64,000 nucleotides of DNA from an uncultured Muribaculaceae bacterium (GCA_947629175.1 CANRCT010000001.1:1-64000), one strand, 5' to 3'; positions 7,750 to 16,495 are shown, counted from the stretch's first letter. Notes: a model not told the origin generated them from the letters alone. Program-made: numbers and translations.

Positions 7750-8619
7750 ATGACAGCTGAATACGACAGATATATCCCCGACTGCGGCGCTCTCGACTAT
7801 GCCGACGCGCCGGCCGTCACAGGCTGCGGCCGCCTGCTGCTGGCGCTGCTGCAGCGCGCGGCCGATTACGGCTGCGGGCTCGTCGCGCCGCAGGTCAGCA
7901 CGCTGCCGCTCCTCAGGCAGGCGCGCACGTGGCTCGACCGCACGGAGCGATCCATCGGCGCCATCGCTCCGGCCTCCCTCGCCGACCTGACGGAGGTCTA
8001 CGACCTGCTCCACCGACTCGTGCGCCGCGCCCCGGCTCCCGGCAGCGTCATGGCCGACTGCGCCATGCGCGCTTTCCGGGCACGTGTCGGCGCGACGTCG
8101 CCCGTCAGCGAGTCGCAGCTCATGCGCCTGCTCTCCGAGCGGCTGCGTATGCGCGACGCCGCCTTTTTCGACAAGCCCCTGCTATGGTTCAGCCTGACGC
8201 TCTCCGACTGGCATAAGGCCACTTCCGCCACCGGCCGCTTCCCCGCTGCCACTCCCCGCGCCGAAGCCATAGCCCGCGCGGCCACTCTCCTGCGCGAGGA
8301 CCTGACCGCCTGCTGCGGCTCCCGCCAGGGCGCCTACAAGCAGCTCCTCGCCGACGCCGCCCTGGCCGACTTCGTCCCGGCCTCATCATTGCCCGATCCC
8401 GCTGATGGAAATTCTGGCGAAGCCGATCCCGCGTCATTGACCGCCATGCTTCGGCTTCTCGGCGCAGCCCGCTCCGCCTACATCCCCGCCGATACCGCCG
8501 ACGCTCTCGAGCTCCGCATCCACTCCCGCCTCGCCTCCTCGCCCCTCCTCACGCCCCCCGACCGCCTCTCCCACCACCTCGCCTCCACCCTCCTCCCCGC
8601 CCTCTCCGCCGCCTCCTGA
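7750..8619 (+). CDS. Unrecognised protein in the UpxZ position (289 aa)
   Basis: It starts at the ATG at 7750, 13 nt after the antiterminator stop, and the two are surely co-transcribed. The protein is predicted largely alpha-helical, rich in Ala, Leu and Arg, with no signal peptide or membrane segment. I do not recognise a domain. In Bacteroides capsule loci the gene after upxY is upxZ, whose product inhibits the antiterminators of other loci, so a similar role is an inference from position only. The 3' end is extremely C-rich on the coding strand, unlike neighbours. Its last 27 nt recur, with one mismatch, at 10988-11014, showing that this gene's end has taken part in recombination. Codon use is that of the GC-rich backbone, not of the AT-rich genes that follow. 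Confidence 0.75.
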   Translation: MTAEYDRYIPDCGALDYADAPAVTGCGRLLLALLQRAADYGCGLVAPQVSTLPLLRQARTWLDRTERSIGAIAPASLADLTEVYDLLHRLVRRAPAPGSVMADCAMRAFRARVGATSPVSESQLMRLLSERLRMRDAAFFDKPLLWFSLTLSDWHKATSATGRFPAATPRAEAIARAATLLREDLTACCGSRQGAYKQLLADAALADFVPASSLPDPADGNSGEADPASLTAMLRLLGAARSAYIPADTADALELRIHSRLASSPLLTPPDRLSHHLASTLLPALSAAS

Positions 8620-8620
8620 C
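8594..8620 (+). repeat. Direct repeat, copy 1 (3' end of the UpxZ-position gene)
   Basis: These 27 nt, covering the last codons (PALSAAS and stop), match 10988-11014 with a single mismatch; the last 22 nt are identical. The two copies bound a 2.4-kb AT-rich cassette. Confidence 0.85.
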
Positions 8621-8706
8621 CCCGAACAACGATCTGCCCTATTTCATTATTCCTCTTGTGCCAGATTGTCATTTCATAGTCTTAAAACGATTATATCATT
8701 AGAGTT

Positions 8707-9111
8707 ATGAATAAAATCCTGACTTTTGGAGTTTTCGATCTCCTTCATAGGGGACACGTAGAATTGTTTCGAAGGGCCCGGGCTTTGGGTGACTATTTAA
8801 TAGTTGCTGTTCAGGATGACGAATATATAAAACTATTTAAACCGGATTCTGTTACAGCTAACTCCTTATCTGAAAGGATGTATATGATAAAGGCTATTAG
8901 ATATGTAGACGAAGTTATCCCCTATAAAACTGTTACTGATTCGATAGATCAAATTCAATTTGATACTCTAGTCCACGGGCCTGATCAAAATCATGAGGGA
9001 TTTCAAAAATGTTTTAAGTGGTGTCACGAACATGGTAAATCGGTTGTGGTCTTGGAAAGGACAGAAGGTATATCGTCTTCCGAAATCAAAGAAAAAATAA
9101 ATAATAAGTGA
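8707..9111 (+). CDS. Cytidylyltransferase, glycerol-3-phosphate/phosphocholine type (134 aa)
   Basis: This is a small nucleotidyltransferase with the HxGH signature in LLHRGH (H14, H17) and the C-terminal RTEGISSSEI motif typical of TagD/LicC-like enzymes. Such enzymes make a CDP-activated alcohol, such as CDP-glycerol or CDP-choline, from CTP and the phosphorylated alcohol. Length is normal for the family (about 130 aa). It overlaps the next gene by 4 nt (GTGA), and a LicD-type transferase follows, so the activated group is probably moved onto the surface glycan. The substrate alcohol is not deducible. The gene is AT-rich, in sharp contrast to the gene before it, and is the first gene of the repeat-bounded cassette. 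Confidence 0.85.
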   Translation: MNKILTFGVFDLLHRGHVELFRRARALGDYLIVAVQDDEYIKLFKPDSVTANSLSERMYMIKAIRYVDEVIPYKTVTDSIDQIQFDTLVHGPDQNHEGFQKCFKWCHEHGKSVVVLERTEGISSSEIKEKINNK

Positions 9112-10079
9112 AATATATAACGTATATACTTATTGTCATATTGTTTTCTTCGTGTCAATCTATAGTAGAACTAAATGACGATTTTTATGAGAATATTGAG
9201 ATTGACAACATTTTGAAACCAGACAAAGAATATATCGTTATTCTCGGAGATATTCAATCCTATACTTCCCACGAGGAATGGTTGCCATATTATTTTCATT
9301 CCATGAATTGGGTGAGGAGTCAAAATGAATATTTCCATTCCATTAAATGCGTATTACAGACTGGCGATTTAACTAATAATAATTTTAACGAGCAGTGGAC
9401 TGCGGCAAGATGTGGTTTTGCTCTGCTGAATGGTAGCATCCCATATGTATGCGTGACAGGGAATCATGATTATGATTGGGAAGGAATAACCATTTCGGAT
9501 CGTAACACTTCTAAATTTAACACTTACTTTAAGGATCGCAATTACACTGATAAGATAAAGTCCTACTATAAAGATGGTGAGATTGAAAATATTATAGTCC
9601 CTATACATTTCTCAAATCGGACGATTAATATTTTAGCTTTGGAGTTTGGGCCTCGACCCGAAGTCATTTCTTGGGCTCAAAAACAAGTCAAAGAGAGGTC
9701 AGATGAGTGTTTTATACTTCTAACACATGAATTTATTGACAACAGCGGTGAACGTTACGTTCATGAGCGCACCTATTCTGAATTACAATTTTCCGGGCCA
9801 TATTCCACTCCTCAAGAAATATGGTCGTCTCTAATTAAGGGAAACGACAATATAAAAGCTGTTGTTTGTGGACATTCGGCTTTTTATCATTATCGCGAAG
9901 ATATAAACTCATTTGGTAATAAAGTGAGTCAAATACTATTTAACATTCAGGATCAACCAAATGGCGGCGACTCTTTGATTCAGATATGGGAATTAGATGG
10001 GAATAGTGTGTCGATTTGTATTTATAATACTATGACAAAAGAAATTGTATCAGAAACAACTCAAACATTTACTTTATGA
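9108..10079 (+). CDS. Lipoprotein metallophosphoesterase, calcineurin-like (323 aa)
   Basis: The start is the GTG at 9108, overlapping the previous stop. The N-terminus is a lipoprotein signal (ILIVILFSSC, lipid on Cys16), so the enzyme is exported and membrane-anchored. Calcineurin-type metal motifs are present in order: LGDIQ, TGDLTNNN, GNHDYD, LTHEF and a late GHS. This predicts a two-metal phosphohydrolase acting in the periplasm or at the surface. It lies between a cytidylyltransferase and a LicD transferase with 4-nt overlaps on both sides. It may trim or recycle the phospho-substituent or a CDP-alcohol or lipid-linked phosphate, but the substrate is unknown. A secreted phosphoesterase inside a LicD cassette is unusual. 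Confidence 0.8.
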   Translation: MKYITYILIVILFSSCQSIVELNDDFYENIEIDNILKPDKEYIVILGDIQSYTSHEEWLPYYFHSMNWVRSQNEYFHSIKCVLQTGDLTNNNFNEQWTAARCGFALLNGSIPYVCVTGNHDYDWEGITISDRNTSKFNTYFKDRNYTDKIKSYYKDGEIENIIVPIHFSNRTINILALEFGPRPEVISWAQKQVKERSDECFILLTHEFIDNSGERYVHERTYSELQFSGPYSTPQEIWSSLIKGNDNIKAVVCGHSAFYHYREDINSFGNKVSQILFNIQDQPNGGDSLIQIWELDGNSVSICIYNTMTKEIVSETTQTFTL

Positions 10080-10885
10080 TAGACGATAGTCAGCAATTAT
10101 TATTGCGTCAAAAGTTTAATCCTGACGGATCAGATTTGAGAAAAGCACAACTGCGCATGTTGGAATTACTGATATTCCTTGATGGTGTTTGTAGGGAAAA
10201 CAAATTGACTTATTGGCTCGATTCAGGAACACTTATCGGGGCCGCTAGGCATGGAGGTTTTATCCCTTGGGATGATGATATTGATGTGTGTATGATGCGG
10301 AAAGATGCCTATCATTTAAAAAAAATTTTGGGAAACAAAATATATAATGATCATATCATATTGCAAACTCAAACAAATGATCGGCTATATTTGAATTCTT
10401 CATGGATGACTCTTCGGGATTTGAATTCAGAATATGTTCAAGACTCCAAGTTTCATAATAATTTGAAATATAAAGGGGTTCAAGTTGACATTTTTATAGT
10501 TGATGAGGGTATATATCCTCGATTAAAACGCTTGACATCTGCCTTTCAAGGACGATTTGTTTATTCACCCTTATTTGGACGTAATAGCCGTTTATATCAA
10601 ACGATAGCTATATTCAATCATAAATTACTCAACCATTTAATATCTCCATTATTCAGGTTAGTGAAAAATAAAGACATATATGATATCGGTTATGGAGCTT
10701 CATATAGTAATCCTGTCCAGAAAGATGTAATATTTCCGACTACGTACATGTCTTTTGAAGGACATTTTTTTTCGGTTCCGGCAAAAACAGACGATTATCT
10801 CACAAATTTTTATGGGACATGGAAAAAGATACCTAAAATTGATGATATCAAAACCCATAATGTCTCTTTCATTTTTCATAAATAA
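10076..10885 (+). CDS. LicD-family phosphotransferase (269 aa)
   Basis: It contains the LicD core: YWLDSGTLIGAARHGGFIPW followed by DDDID, the acidic metal-binding part of the nucleotidyltransferase fold. LicD proteins transfer phosphocholine or a related phospho-alcohol from a CDP donor to a sugar. Length (269 aa) is usual. It overlaps the phosphoesterase by 4 nt and shares TAATG with the remnant that follows. With the cytidylyltransferase it forms an activation-and-transfer pair expected to decorate the polysaccharide with a phospho-substituent. Strongly AT-rich. The acceptor sugar is unknown. Confidence 0.9.
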   Translation: MIDDSQQLLLRQKFNPDGSDLRKAQLRMLELLIFLDGVCRENKLTYWLDSGTLIGAARHGGFIPWDDDIDVCMMRKDAYHLKKILGNKIYNDHIILQTQTNDRLYLNSSWMTLRDLNSEYVQDSKFHNNLKYKGVQVDIFIVDEGIYPRLKRLTSAFQGRFVYSPLFGRNSRLYQTIAIFNHKLLNHLISPLFRLVKNKDIYDIGYGASYSNPVQKDVIFPTTYMSFEGHFFSVPAKTDDYLTNFYGTWKKIPKIDDIKTHNVSFIFHK

Positions 10886-11013
10886 TGAAGGCATTCATCC
10901 ATGATAATCGTACTTGGCTTGCTATAAAAAACATTGCAGTTTCTTTGGGGCTAAAAGGATTGTCAATATTAGCGTCCTTCATGCTAATCCCTGCCCTCTC
11001 CGCCGCCTCCTGA
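10885..11013 (+). pseudogene. Flippase N-terminus fused to a copy of the upstream gene's tail (42 codons)
   Basis: An open frame starts in TAATG with the LicD stop. Residues 12-36 (LAIKNIAVSLGLKGLSILAS, then FMLIP) look like the first transmembrane helix of a polysaccharide (Wzx/PST-type) flippase. At codon 36 the sequence switches to PALSAAS-stop, which is the C-terminus of the protein ending at 8619, in the same frame. It is best read as a flippase gene broken by recombination with a copy of the UpxZ-position gene's 3' end. A different, intact flippase lies at 11948-13450. Confidence 0.65.
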
Positions 11014-11014
11014 C
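10988..11014 (+). repeat. Direct repeat, copy 2 (recombination scar)
   Basis: 27 nt match 8594-8620 with one mismatch. It is GC-rich and sits alone between AT-rich sequences, marking the right junction of the cassette. Sequence after the two copies differs at once. Confidence 0.85.
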
Positions 11015-11043
11015 ATCCCCTCTATCTATCAATATAATAAAGT

Positions 11044-11967
11044 ATGCGCCCAATACATGTAGGGATACCAATATCATATGATTATAAATATTTGCCCCTA
11101 TGCCTTGTGCAGATCTATGAAACTGCGGATAAAATAACGCTTGCGATAGATAAGAACCGTAAGACATGGGCGGGAAAGAAATATGAATTTGACGAAGCAT
11201 TTCTATCCAATATTTTGGCAAATGACCCACTTCATAAAATTTCGCTATATGAAGATGATTTTAGTATCCCTGAATTAAGTTCAATGGATTGTGAAAAGCG
11301 CGAGAGACGAATGATTCGGCAGTTTATGAAATCAGAAGAAGAGAATGCCTGGCATCTTCAGATTGATACTGACGAATATTTCATAGATTTTAATGCATTT
11401 GTGGATTACCTTCATGAAATAGAACGTTATTTTGATGGATATATAACCGTTAAAGTCAGGTTGAAAACTATATTCAAACTTTATGAAGACGGTCTTGTGA
11501 TAGCCGAAGACAATGAAGGTATGTATTTCTCGGTAGCATCGTATGGTGGATCCAGAGGGAATCCCACGAAAGAAGAAATTGTGATCGGAACTGATTTTGT
11601 TGTTCTTCATCAAAGTTGGGGTAGAAATGAGGAGGAAGTTAAGTTTAAGATTTCAAACTGGGGGCATAGTTTAGATTTTGATACCGAGGCTTATTTTGAG
11701 TTTTGGAAAAGTGTCAACAGATATAATGCGCCATATATCCATGACTGTCATCCCTTAGGTAAATATTGCGGTTGGAACCGACTGCAGTGCGTGGATGGAT
11801 CTATACAAACTGTAATTGACAGCTTGCGCAAGGATGAACCGGAAATTGAGTTTCATCCTTCGATCATCCGCAGGGCAAAATGGCAAAAGCGGATATATGC
11901 AATTCGGTCAAATAGAGTAGTGCAAATGCTCAAACCCTTGATAAAGGATGTCATCGGTAAGCGTTAA
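11044..11967 (+). CDS. Glycosyltransferase-like protein, GT-A/family-2 type (307 aa)
   Basis: The N-terminus (HVGIPISYDYKYLPLCLVQI) and the segment HLQIDTDEYF, an acidic DxD-type motif for metal and nucleotide sugar, suggest a GT-A glycosyltransferase related to family 2. There is no membrane segment. The specificity is not readable. It is the first gene after the scar and overlaps the flippase by 20 nt, so it belongs to the downstream polysaccharide operon. The ATG at 11044 lies 30 nt after the repeat. A diverged GT of another family is the alternative. Confidence 0.65.
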   Translation: MRPIHVGIPISYDYKYLPLCLVQIYETADKITLAIDKNRKTWAGKKYEFDEAFLSNILANDPLHKISLYEDDFSIPELSSMDCEKRERRMIRQFMKSEEENAWHLQIDTDEYFIDFNAFVDYLHEIERYFDGYITVKVRLKTIFKLYEDGLVIAEDNEGMYFSVASYGGSRGNPTKEEIVIGTDFVVLHQSWGRNEEEVKFKISNWGHSLDFDTEAYFEFWKSVNRYNAPYIHDCHPLGKYCGWNRLQCVDGSIQTVIDSLRKDEPEIEFHPSIIRRAKWQKRIYAIRSNRVVQMLKPLIKDVIGKR

Positions 11968-13450
11968 GCGGACAACATCGGTATTATTTCTTCTTCGGGT
12001 TTTCAGAATGTTGATGTCGCTGGTTACAGTGGCATTGACAGCGAAATATTTCGGAGTGTCGGTTGAAAAAGATGCATGGCTGTTGGTTACGGTGATGCTT
12101 TCGTCTATTACATTGATGATATGGGGGCCTATAAATGAGACATTTCGCGCCAAATTTATATTTATTCGCGAGCGTGAGAGCGAAAGCCGGGCATTGAAGG
12201 CTGCTGCTGCTCTGTTTAGCGGAATAGTAATGGTGACATGCGCGATAATAACCTTGTTGGCTATATTCGCTCCGCCTATCGCTGATTTTTCGGCAATGGA
12301 TCTCCAACATGATGGTATCACATGGTTCCTATCGTTGTTTTTAGTATTGTTGCCGACATTGTTGATTGATGAAATTAACAACATTGCATCAAGCATACTG
12401 AACGCGTACGATATTTTTTATCTCCCTGAAATAGTCGGGAGTGTGACGGTATTTGCATATATAGCCATACTGATATTTGTCGCTCCGGCATTAGGAATCT
12501 ATGCTATGGTCATCGGACAATATGTGTCAACAATTACATTGACAGCCGTCCTTTTTATCGCGATTCGTCGTAAGAGACTGTTTAGTTTAAGTTGGTTTAC
12601 CAAGCCGGATTTCAGGTTGGTAAAGCCTTTTATCGTTTATGCATTGCCATTTTTCTTTCCGTATGCAGTAGGGCAGTTCAATGCTTTCAGCGAACGATGG
12701 CTTGCAGGGATTCTCGGAGTAGGGAATATCTCGATACTTGATTTCGGGCGCCGTTTCAGTGTGATACTTCAAGGCGTCATCAGCGGTATCCTCACAACCA
12801 TAATGGTGCCGATGCTTGCAAAGGCCCATGCATCCAATGATTCAAGCGAGTTCAGTTCTAAACTCAACGAACATCTTTCGGTGATCTATGGCATAATGCT
12901 GTTGGCGATCCCTCTTTTGTTCGGAGCAGCCTACCCTCTTTGTGACTTCCTTTACCATCGTGGCTCTGTCACGACACAGAATATTGTCGAGATCTCCACA
13001 CTCTGCCAATTCTATGCCATCGCATTTCTTTGCGTGATGATTTATGTGGTTTTCGGCAATGTCCTGCTCGCTTCCGAAAAAGGTAAGCCTTATGCGCTGT
13101 GGGGAGTCATCGCACAGGTGCTTGTGATGGGCCTGAATTTCGGACTGGTATCAGTAGTCGGTCTGATTATATTTCCTATATCCCTTGGATTGGTTCACAT
13201 TGTGACAGGTTGCATAATGTGGGCTAAAGGAAGAGCATGGGGTTTGCCGGTGGTTCTGAAAGTTATGAAATACAATGCAGTGGTCATCTTATCAAGCATC
13301 GTTGTATATGTCATAAGCCAGTATTTGCAAGGCATTGAACCGCTGATGCAATTGTGTGTAAGCACCGGCATAATCATAGTTTTAGCTTGTTGTCTGTCAC
13401 CGCTTATTGATATCAATCCATGGACTATATTGCGCCGGATAAGAAAGTGA
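11948..13450 (+). CDS. Polysaccharide flippase, MurJ/MviN-like (500 aa)
   Basis: About 14 hydrophobic segments, the length of 500 aa and the N-terminal pattern (KYFGVSVEKDAWLL, near the MviN LGAGxxxDAF motif) place it in the MOP superfamily, closer to MurJ than to classical Wzx. It would move the lipid-linked repeat unit across the inner membrane. It overlaps the preceding glycosyltransferase by 20 nt and the acyltransferase by 31 nt. The truncated flippase at 10885 belongs to another type, so this is the locus's working copy. A conserved capsule-locus position next to a polymerase and glycosyltransferases argues against a role as the housekeeping lipid II flippase. Confidence 0.85.
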   Translation: MSSVSVKRTTSVLFLLRVFRMLMSLVTVALTAKYFGVSVEKDAWLLVTVMLSSITLMIWGPINETFRAKFIFIRERESESRALKAAAALFSGIVMVTCAIITLLAIFAPPIADFSAMDLQHDGITWFLSLFLVLLPTLLIDEINNIASSILNAYDIFYLPEIVGSVTVFAYIAILIFVAPALGIYAMVIGQYVSTITLTAVLFIAIRRKRLFSLSWFTKPDFRLVKPFIVYALPFFFPYAVGQFNAFSERWLAGILGVGNISILDFGRRFSVILQGVISGILTTIMVPMLAKAHASNDSSEFSSKLNEHLSVIYGIMLLAIPLLFGAAYPLCDFLYHRGSVTTQNIVEISTLCQFYAIAFLCVMIYVVFGNVLLASEKGKPYALWGVIAQVLVMGLNFGLVSVVGLIIFPISLGLVHIVTGCIMWAKGRAWGLPVVLKVMKYNAVVILSSIVVYVISQYLQGIEPLMQLCVSTGIIIVLACCLSPLIDINPWTILRRIRK

Positions 13451-14463
13451 AAGAAGATATTCCATGGATTCACCTTTTGAGGGTGATCGCTTGCATCATG
13501 GTCGTGTGTCTGCATAGTCTGCCTTATGGATCACTCACTGGGACAGACAACTATTTTAGATATGTGGTTATATTATTGACCCGACCATGTGTTCCGCTCT
13601 TTCTAATGATTACCGGATTCCTGCTTCTGCGCAATCAAAGTTCAGATATCGATCCTATCCCGTTTTGGAAGAAAAGGATTCCAAGAATCTTTTTCCCACT
13701 TGTCGTGTGGGGTGTTGTCTATTCGTGGATCCCTTACGGAGTCGGGATTACTGGCATACGGGACGCCATGTACTCGATGATATTGTCCCCTATCAGATAT
13801 CCTCAAGAGATAGGAGGAATACTATGGTATTTATTTATTCTGCTGGGAATCTATTTATTCCTGCCATTTTTGTCCGGCAGGCTGTTTGCCGAACGATCCA
13901 TTCAAAAGTTGTATATCGGGTTATGGATTATGGCAAGCTTTGTGGTTTGGTTGCAATGTTATGATGAAACAATATTAATAGGCAATCCATGGTATGCTCC
14001 TTTTGATGTATTTATATATTTCTCAGGAATGATAGGATATCTTATATTGGGATTGTTCCTGGGAAAGATCAATATAAGAGTGCCGCGATTAATGTTAACC
14101 TTTATTTGTTTGGGTGGAATTCTAATTTCAGCAGCGATTATTTATTTTATATCCAATCCCGTCACCGGAGATTATCCGTTATCCTTTTATAGCGTACCCT
14201 CTATCATGATGTCGGCGTGTATGTGGCTGATATTCAGGGGGGGGGTGCTTTCTTCGGAAATTATCAAGACAATATCAAAGTACAGTTTCGGGATCTATCT
14301 CAGTCATATGGTAATATTCAGTGTGGCCACTAAACGACTTTACGAGATTTCAACGTCTCCGCTCATGCAGTTGTCTGTAATGATCCTGACTTTTATGGGA
14401 GCTACAGTTCTGACTGCGATAATATATCGTCTTCCCTATCATAAATATACAATTGGTACCTGA
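13420..14463 (+). CDS. Acyltransferase family 3 (OafA/WbbJ-like) membrane protein (347 aa)
   Basis: About ten transmembrane segments follow a short cytoplasmic N-terminus. The first segment, WIHLLRVIACIMVVCLHS, carries the His expected in the active site of acyltransferase-3 enzymes, which O-acetylate or otherwise acylate surface sugars. Length is typical. The ATG at 13420 overlaps the flippase by 31 nt; the ATG of the next gene shares the stop region at 14463. It probably adds O-acetyl groups to the repeat unit. The acceptor position is unknown. It contains a run of nine G (near 14239), a possible slippage site. Confidence 0.85.
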   Translation: MDYIAPDKKVKEDIPWIHLLRVIACIMVVCLHSLPYGSLTGTDNYFRYVVILLTRPCVPLFLMITGFLLLRNQSSDIDPIPFWKKRIPRIFFPLVVWGVVYSWIPYGVGITGIRDAMYSMILSPIRYPQEIGGILWYLFILLGIYLFLPFLSGRLFAERSIQKLYIGLWIMASFVVWLQCYDETILIGNPWYAPFDVFIYFSGMIGYLILGLFLGKINIRVPRLMLTFICLGGILISAAIIYFISNPVTGDYPLSFYSVPSIMMSACMWLIFRGGVLSSEIIKTISKYSFGIYLSHMVIFSVATKRLYEISTSPLMQLSVMILTFMGATVLTAIIYRLPYHKYTIGT

Positions 14464-15347
14464 TGGATGTTTCTGTCATTATAGTGAATTATAACACATT
14501 CCGGATGACGGCCGATTGCATAGAGAGTGTAAGGCAGAAAACGTCCGGTATCTCTTATGAAATAATATTGGTCGACAATGGATCGACCGACGGTAGCAAA
14601 GATTTTTTTGAGCAGTTTGAAGGCATAAAATATATCTACTCTGACGAAAATCTCGGTTTCGGTCGGGCCAACAATCTCGGTGCAAAGCAGGCATCAGGTG
14701 ACTACCTCTTTCTCCTTAACTCGGATACACTTCTGATCAATAATGCTATAAAAATTCTGTATGATTATATAAACACTCATCAGAGCGTTGGTGTAGTTGG
14801 CGGAAATCTAGTTGGATTAGATTCAACGGAAAGAATATCTTTTGAACGAGTTTTTCCGGGAATTTACCATACATTGAATCAGTATTCTAAAGGTGTCTTA
14901 AATAGATTAAGGTTTGGAAAAGATGTCCATTATAACCATCTTGTAAAACCGTTGAAAGTGGCATATATAAGTGGGGCGGACTTAATGATAAGAAAAAGTT
15001 TATTTGAGAATATCGGAGGTTTCGATCCAGTTTTCTTTATGTATTATGAGGAAACAGAATTGTGTTATAGAGTGCAATCTAACCATTGCCATGTGGTTTC
15101 AGTTCCGGATGCAATGATAGTTCATATGGAGGGGGGAACCGTCGAAAAACAAACAGATCTTGGTTTACAAAAAACGGCAATGAGTTTTAGATCAAGGGAA
15201 CTGTTTATACGCCTCATCCATGGGAAAATATACTGTTACATTGACCGCCTTTTAATGTCTTTACTTTTAAAATTGATATCAATCGTTAAAAGAAATCGTA
15301 GAGATAAAGAAGTTTACGGAATATATACAACAATATCCAAAAAATGA
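14463..15347 (+). CDS. Glycosyltransferase family 2, rhamnosyltransferase-like (294 aa)
   Basis: The N-terminus MDVSVIIVNYNT and the sequence ILVDNGSTDGS are the classic family 2 nucleotide-binding elements, with a DxD-type LNSD segment and GGFDPVFFMYYEETELCYR in the acceptor region. The last pattern is typical of rhamnosyltransferase-like enzymes. Inverting, cytoplasmic, acts on the lipid-linked repeat unit. It overlaps both neighbours by a few bases. Sugar specificity cannot be decided; no dTDP-rhamnose genes are in the window. Confidence 0.9.
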   Translation: MDVSVIIVNYNTFRMTADCIESVRQKTSGISYEIILVDNGSTDGSKDFFEQFEGIKYIYSDENLGFGRANNLGAKQASGDYLFLLNSDTLLINNAIKILYDYINTHQSVGVVGGNLVGLDSTERISFERVFPGIYHTLNQYSKGVLNRLRFGKDVHYNHLVKPLKVAYISGADLMIRKSLFENIGGFDPVFFMYYEETELCYRVQSNHCHVVSVPDAMIVHMEGGTVEKQTDLGLQKTAMSFRSRELFIRLIHGKIYCYIDRLLMSLLLKLISIVKRNRRDKEVYGIYTTISKK

Positions 15348-16495
15348 AAAAAATAATGTTAGTTTTTGGGACTCGGCCCGAGGCCATCAAGATGGCTCCG
15401 TTGGTCAAAGAGTTTCAGAAACATCCCGATAAATTTCAGACAATAGTGTGTGTCACCGGGCAGCACCGGCAGATGCTTGATCAGGTGCTCGAAATATTCG
15501 ATATCACTCCTGACTACGACCTGAACATAATGAAGCAGGGTCAGGATCTGTACGATGTGACCGCACGCGTATTGACAGGCATGCGCGACGTTCTGACGAA
15601 GGCAAAGCCCGACGTGGTGCTCGTGCATGGTGATACCACCACTTCTACCGCTGCGGCGCTTGCGGCATTTTACCAGCAGATACCTGTAGGACATGTTGAG
15701 GCGGGTCTACGAACGCACAACATCTACTCTCCATGGCCTGAGGAGATGAACCGGCAAATTACCGGACGCATAGCCACTTATCACTTCGCGCCGACTCCGT
15801 TGAGCCGTCAGAATCTAATTTCAGAGGGTATTGATTCAGAAACGATCACTGTCACGGGTAATACCGTGATCGACGCGCTGTATATAGTCATAGACAAAAT
15901 CAAGCATGATTCCGGTCTCGACGGAAAACTTAAGGCAGAATTGCAGTCGGCAGGTTATGATGTCGATCGGCTCGGAAACGGCAAGAAAATGGTGCTGATC
16001 ACCGGGCATCGGCGCGAAAACTTCGGCGACGGTTTCTTATCCATGTGCCGCGCCATAAAGACGCTCACCGAGAAATATCCCGATGTTGATTTCGTCTACC
16101 CCATGCACCTCAATCCCAACGTGCGCAAGCCAATACATGAAGTATTCGGGGAGAATCTAACAGGGTTAGGCAATATGTTCTTTATCGAGCCGCTTGAATA
16201 TCTTTCTTTTGTCTACCTAATGGAGAAATCAAACATCGTTCTCACCGACAGCGGCGGCATACAGGAAGAAGCACCCGGACTCGGCAAGCCCGTTCTCGTG
16301 ATGCGCGACACGACAGAGCGACCCGAAGCACTCTCTGCCGGAACAGTAAAACTCGTAGGCACGGACTACGACAAGATTGTCAACGAAGTATCTTCACTTC
16401 TTAACGATTCCGCTCACTATGACGCAATGTCAAAAGCCGTCAATCCTTACGGCGATGGTCTCGCATGTCAACGAATAGCTAATAAATTGCTATGA
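15344..16495 (+). CDS. wecB: UDP-N-acetylglucosamine 2-epimerase (383 aa)
   Basis: The start MKKIMLVFGTRPEAIKMAPL, the TGQHR segment, GDTTTS, HVEAGLR and the late DSGGIQEEAP motif identify a non-hydrolysing UDP-GlcNAc 2-epimerase that makes UDP-ManNAc. Length (383) is normal. No UDP-ManNAc dehydrogenase (WecC) lies nearby, so ManNAc itself, not ManNAcA, may enter the glycan unless the dehydrogenase is elsewhere. It overlaps its neighbours by 4 nt. Its DNA is clearly more GC-rich than the genes on both sides, so it comes from a different source or has been recently exchanged, a common pattern for widely shared capsule enzymes. Confidence 0.95.
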   Translation: MKKIMLVFGTRPEAIKMAPLVKEFQKHPDKFQTIVCVTGQHRQMLDQVLEIFDITPDYDLNIMKQGQDLYDVTARVLTGMRDVLTKAKPDVVLVHGDTTTSTAAALAAFYQQIPVGHVEAGLRTHNIYSPWPEEMNRQITGRIATYHFAPTPLSRQNLISEGIDSETITVTGNTVIDALYIVIDKIKHDSGLDGKLKAELQSAGYDVDRLGNGKKMVLITGHRRENFGDGFLSMCRAIKTLTEKYPDVDFVYPMHLNPNVRKPIHEVFGENLTGLGNMFFIEPLEYLSFVYLMEKSNIVLTDSGGIQEEAPGLGKPVLVMRDTTERPEALSAGTVKLVGTDYDKIVNEVSSLLNDSAHYDAMSKAVNPYGDGLACQRIANKLL

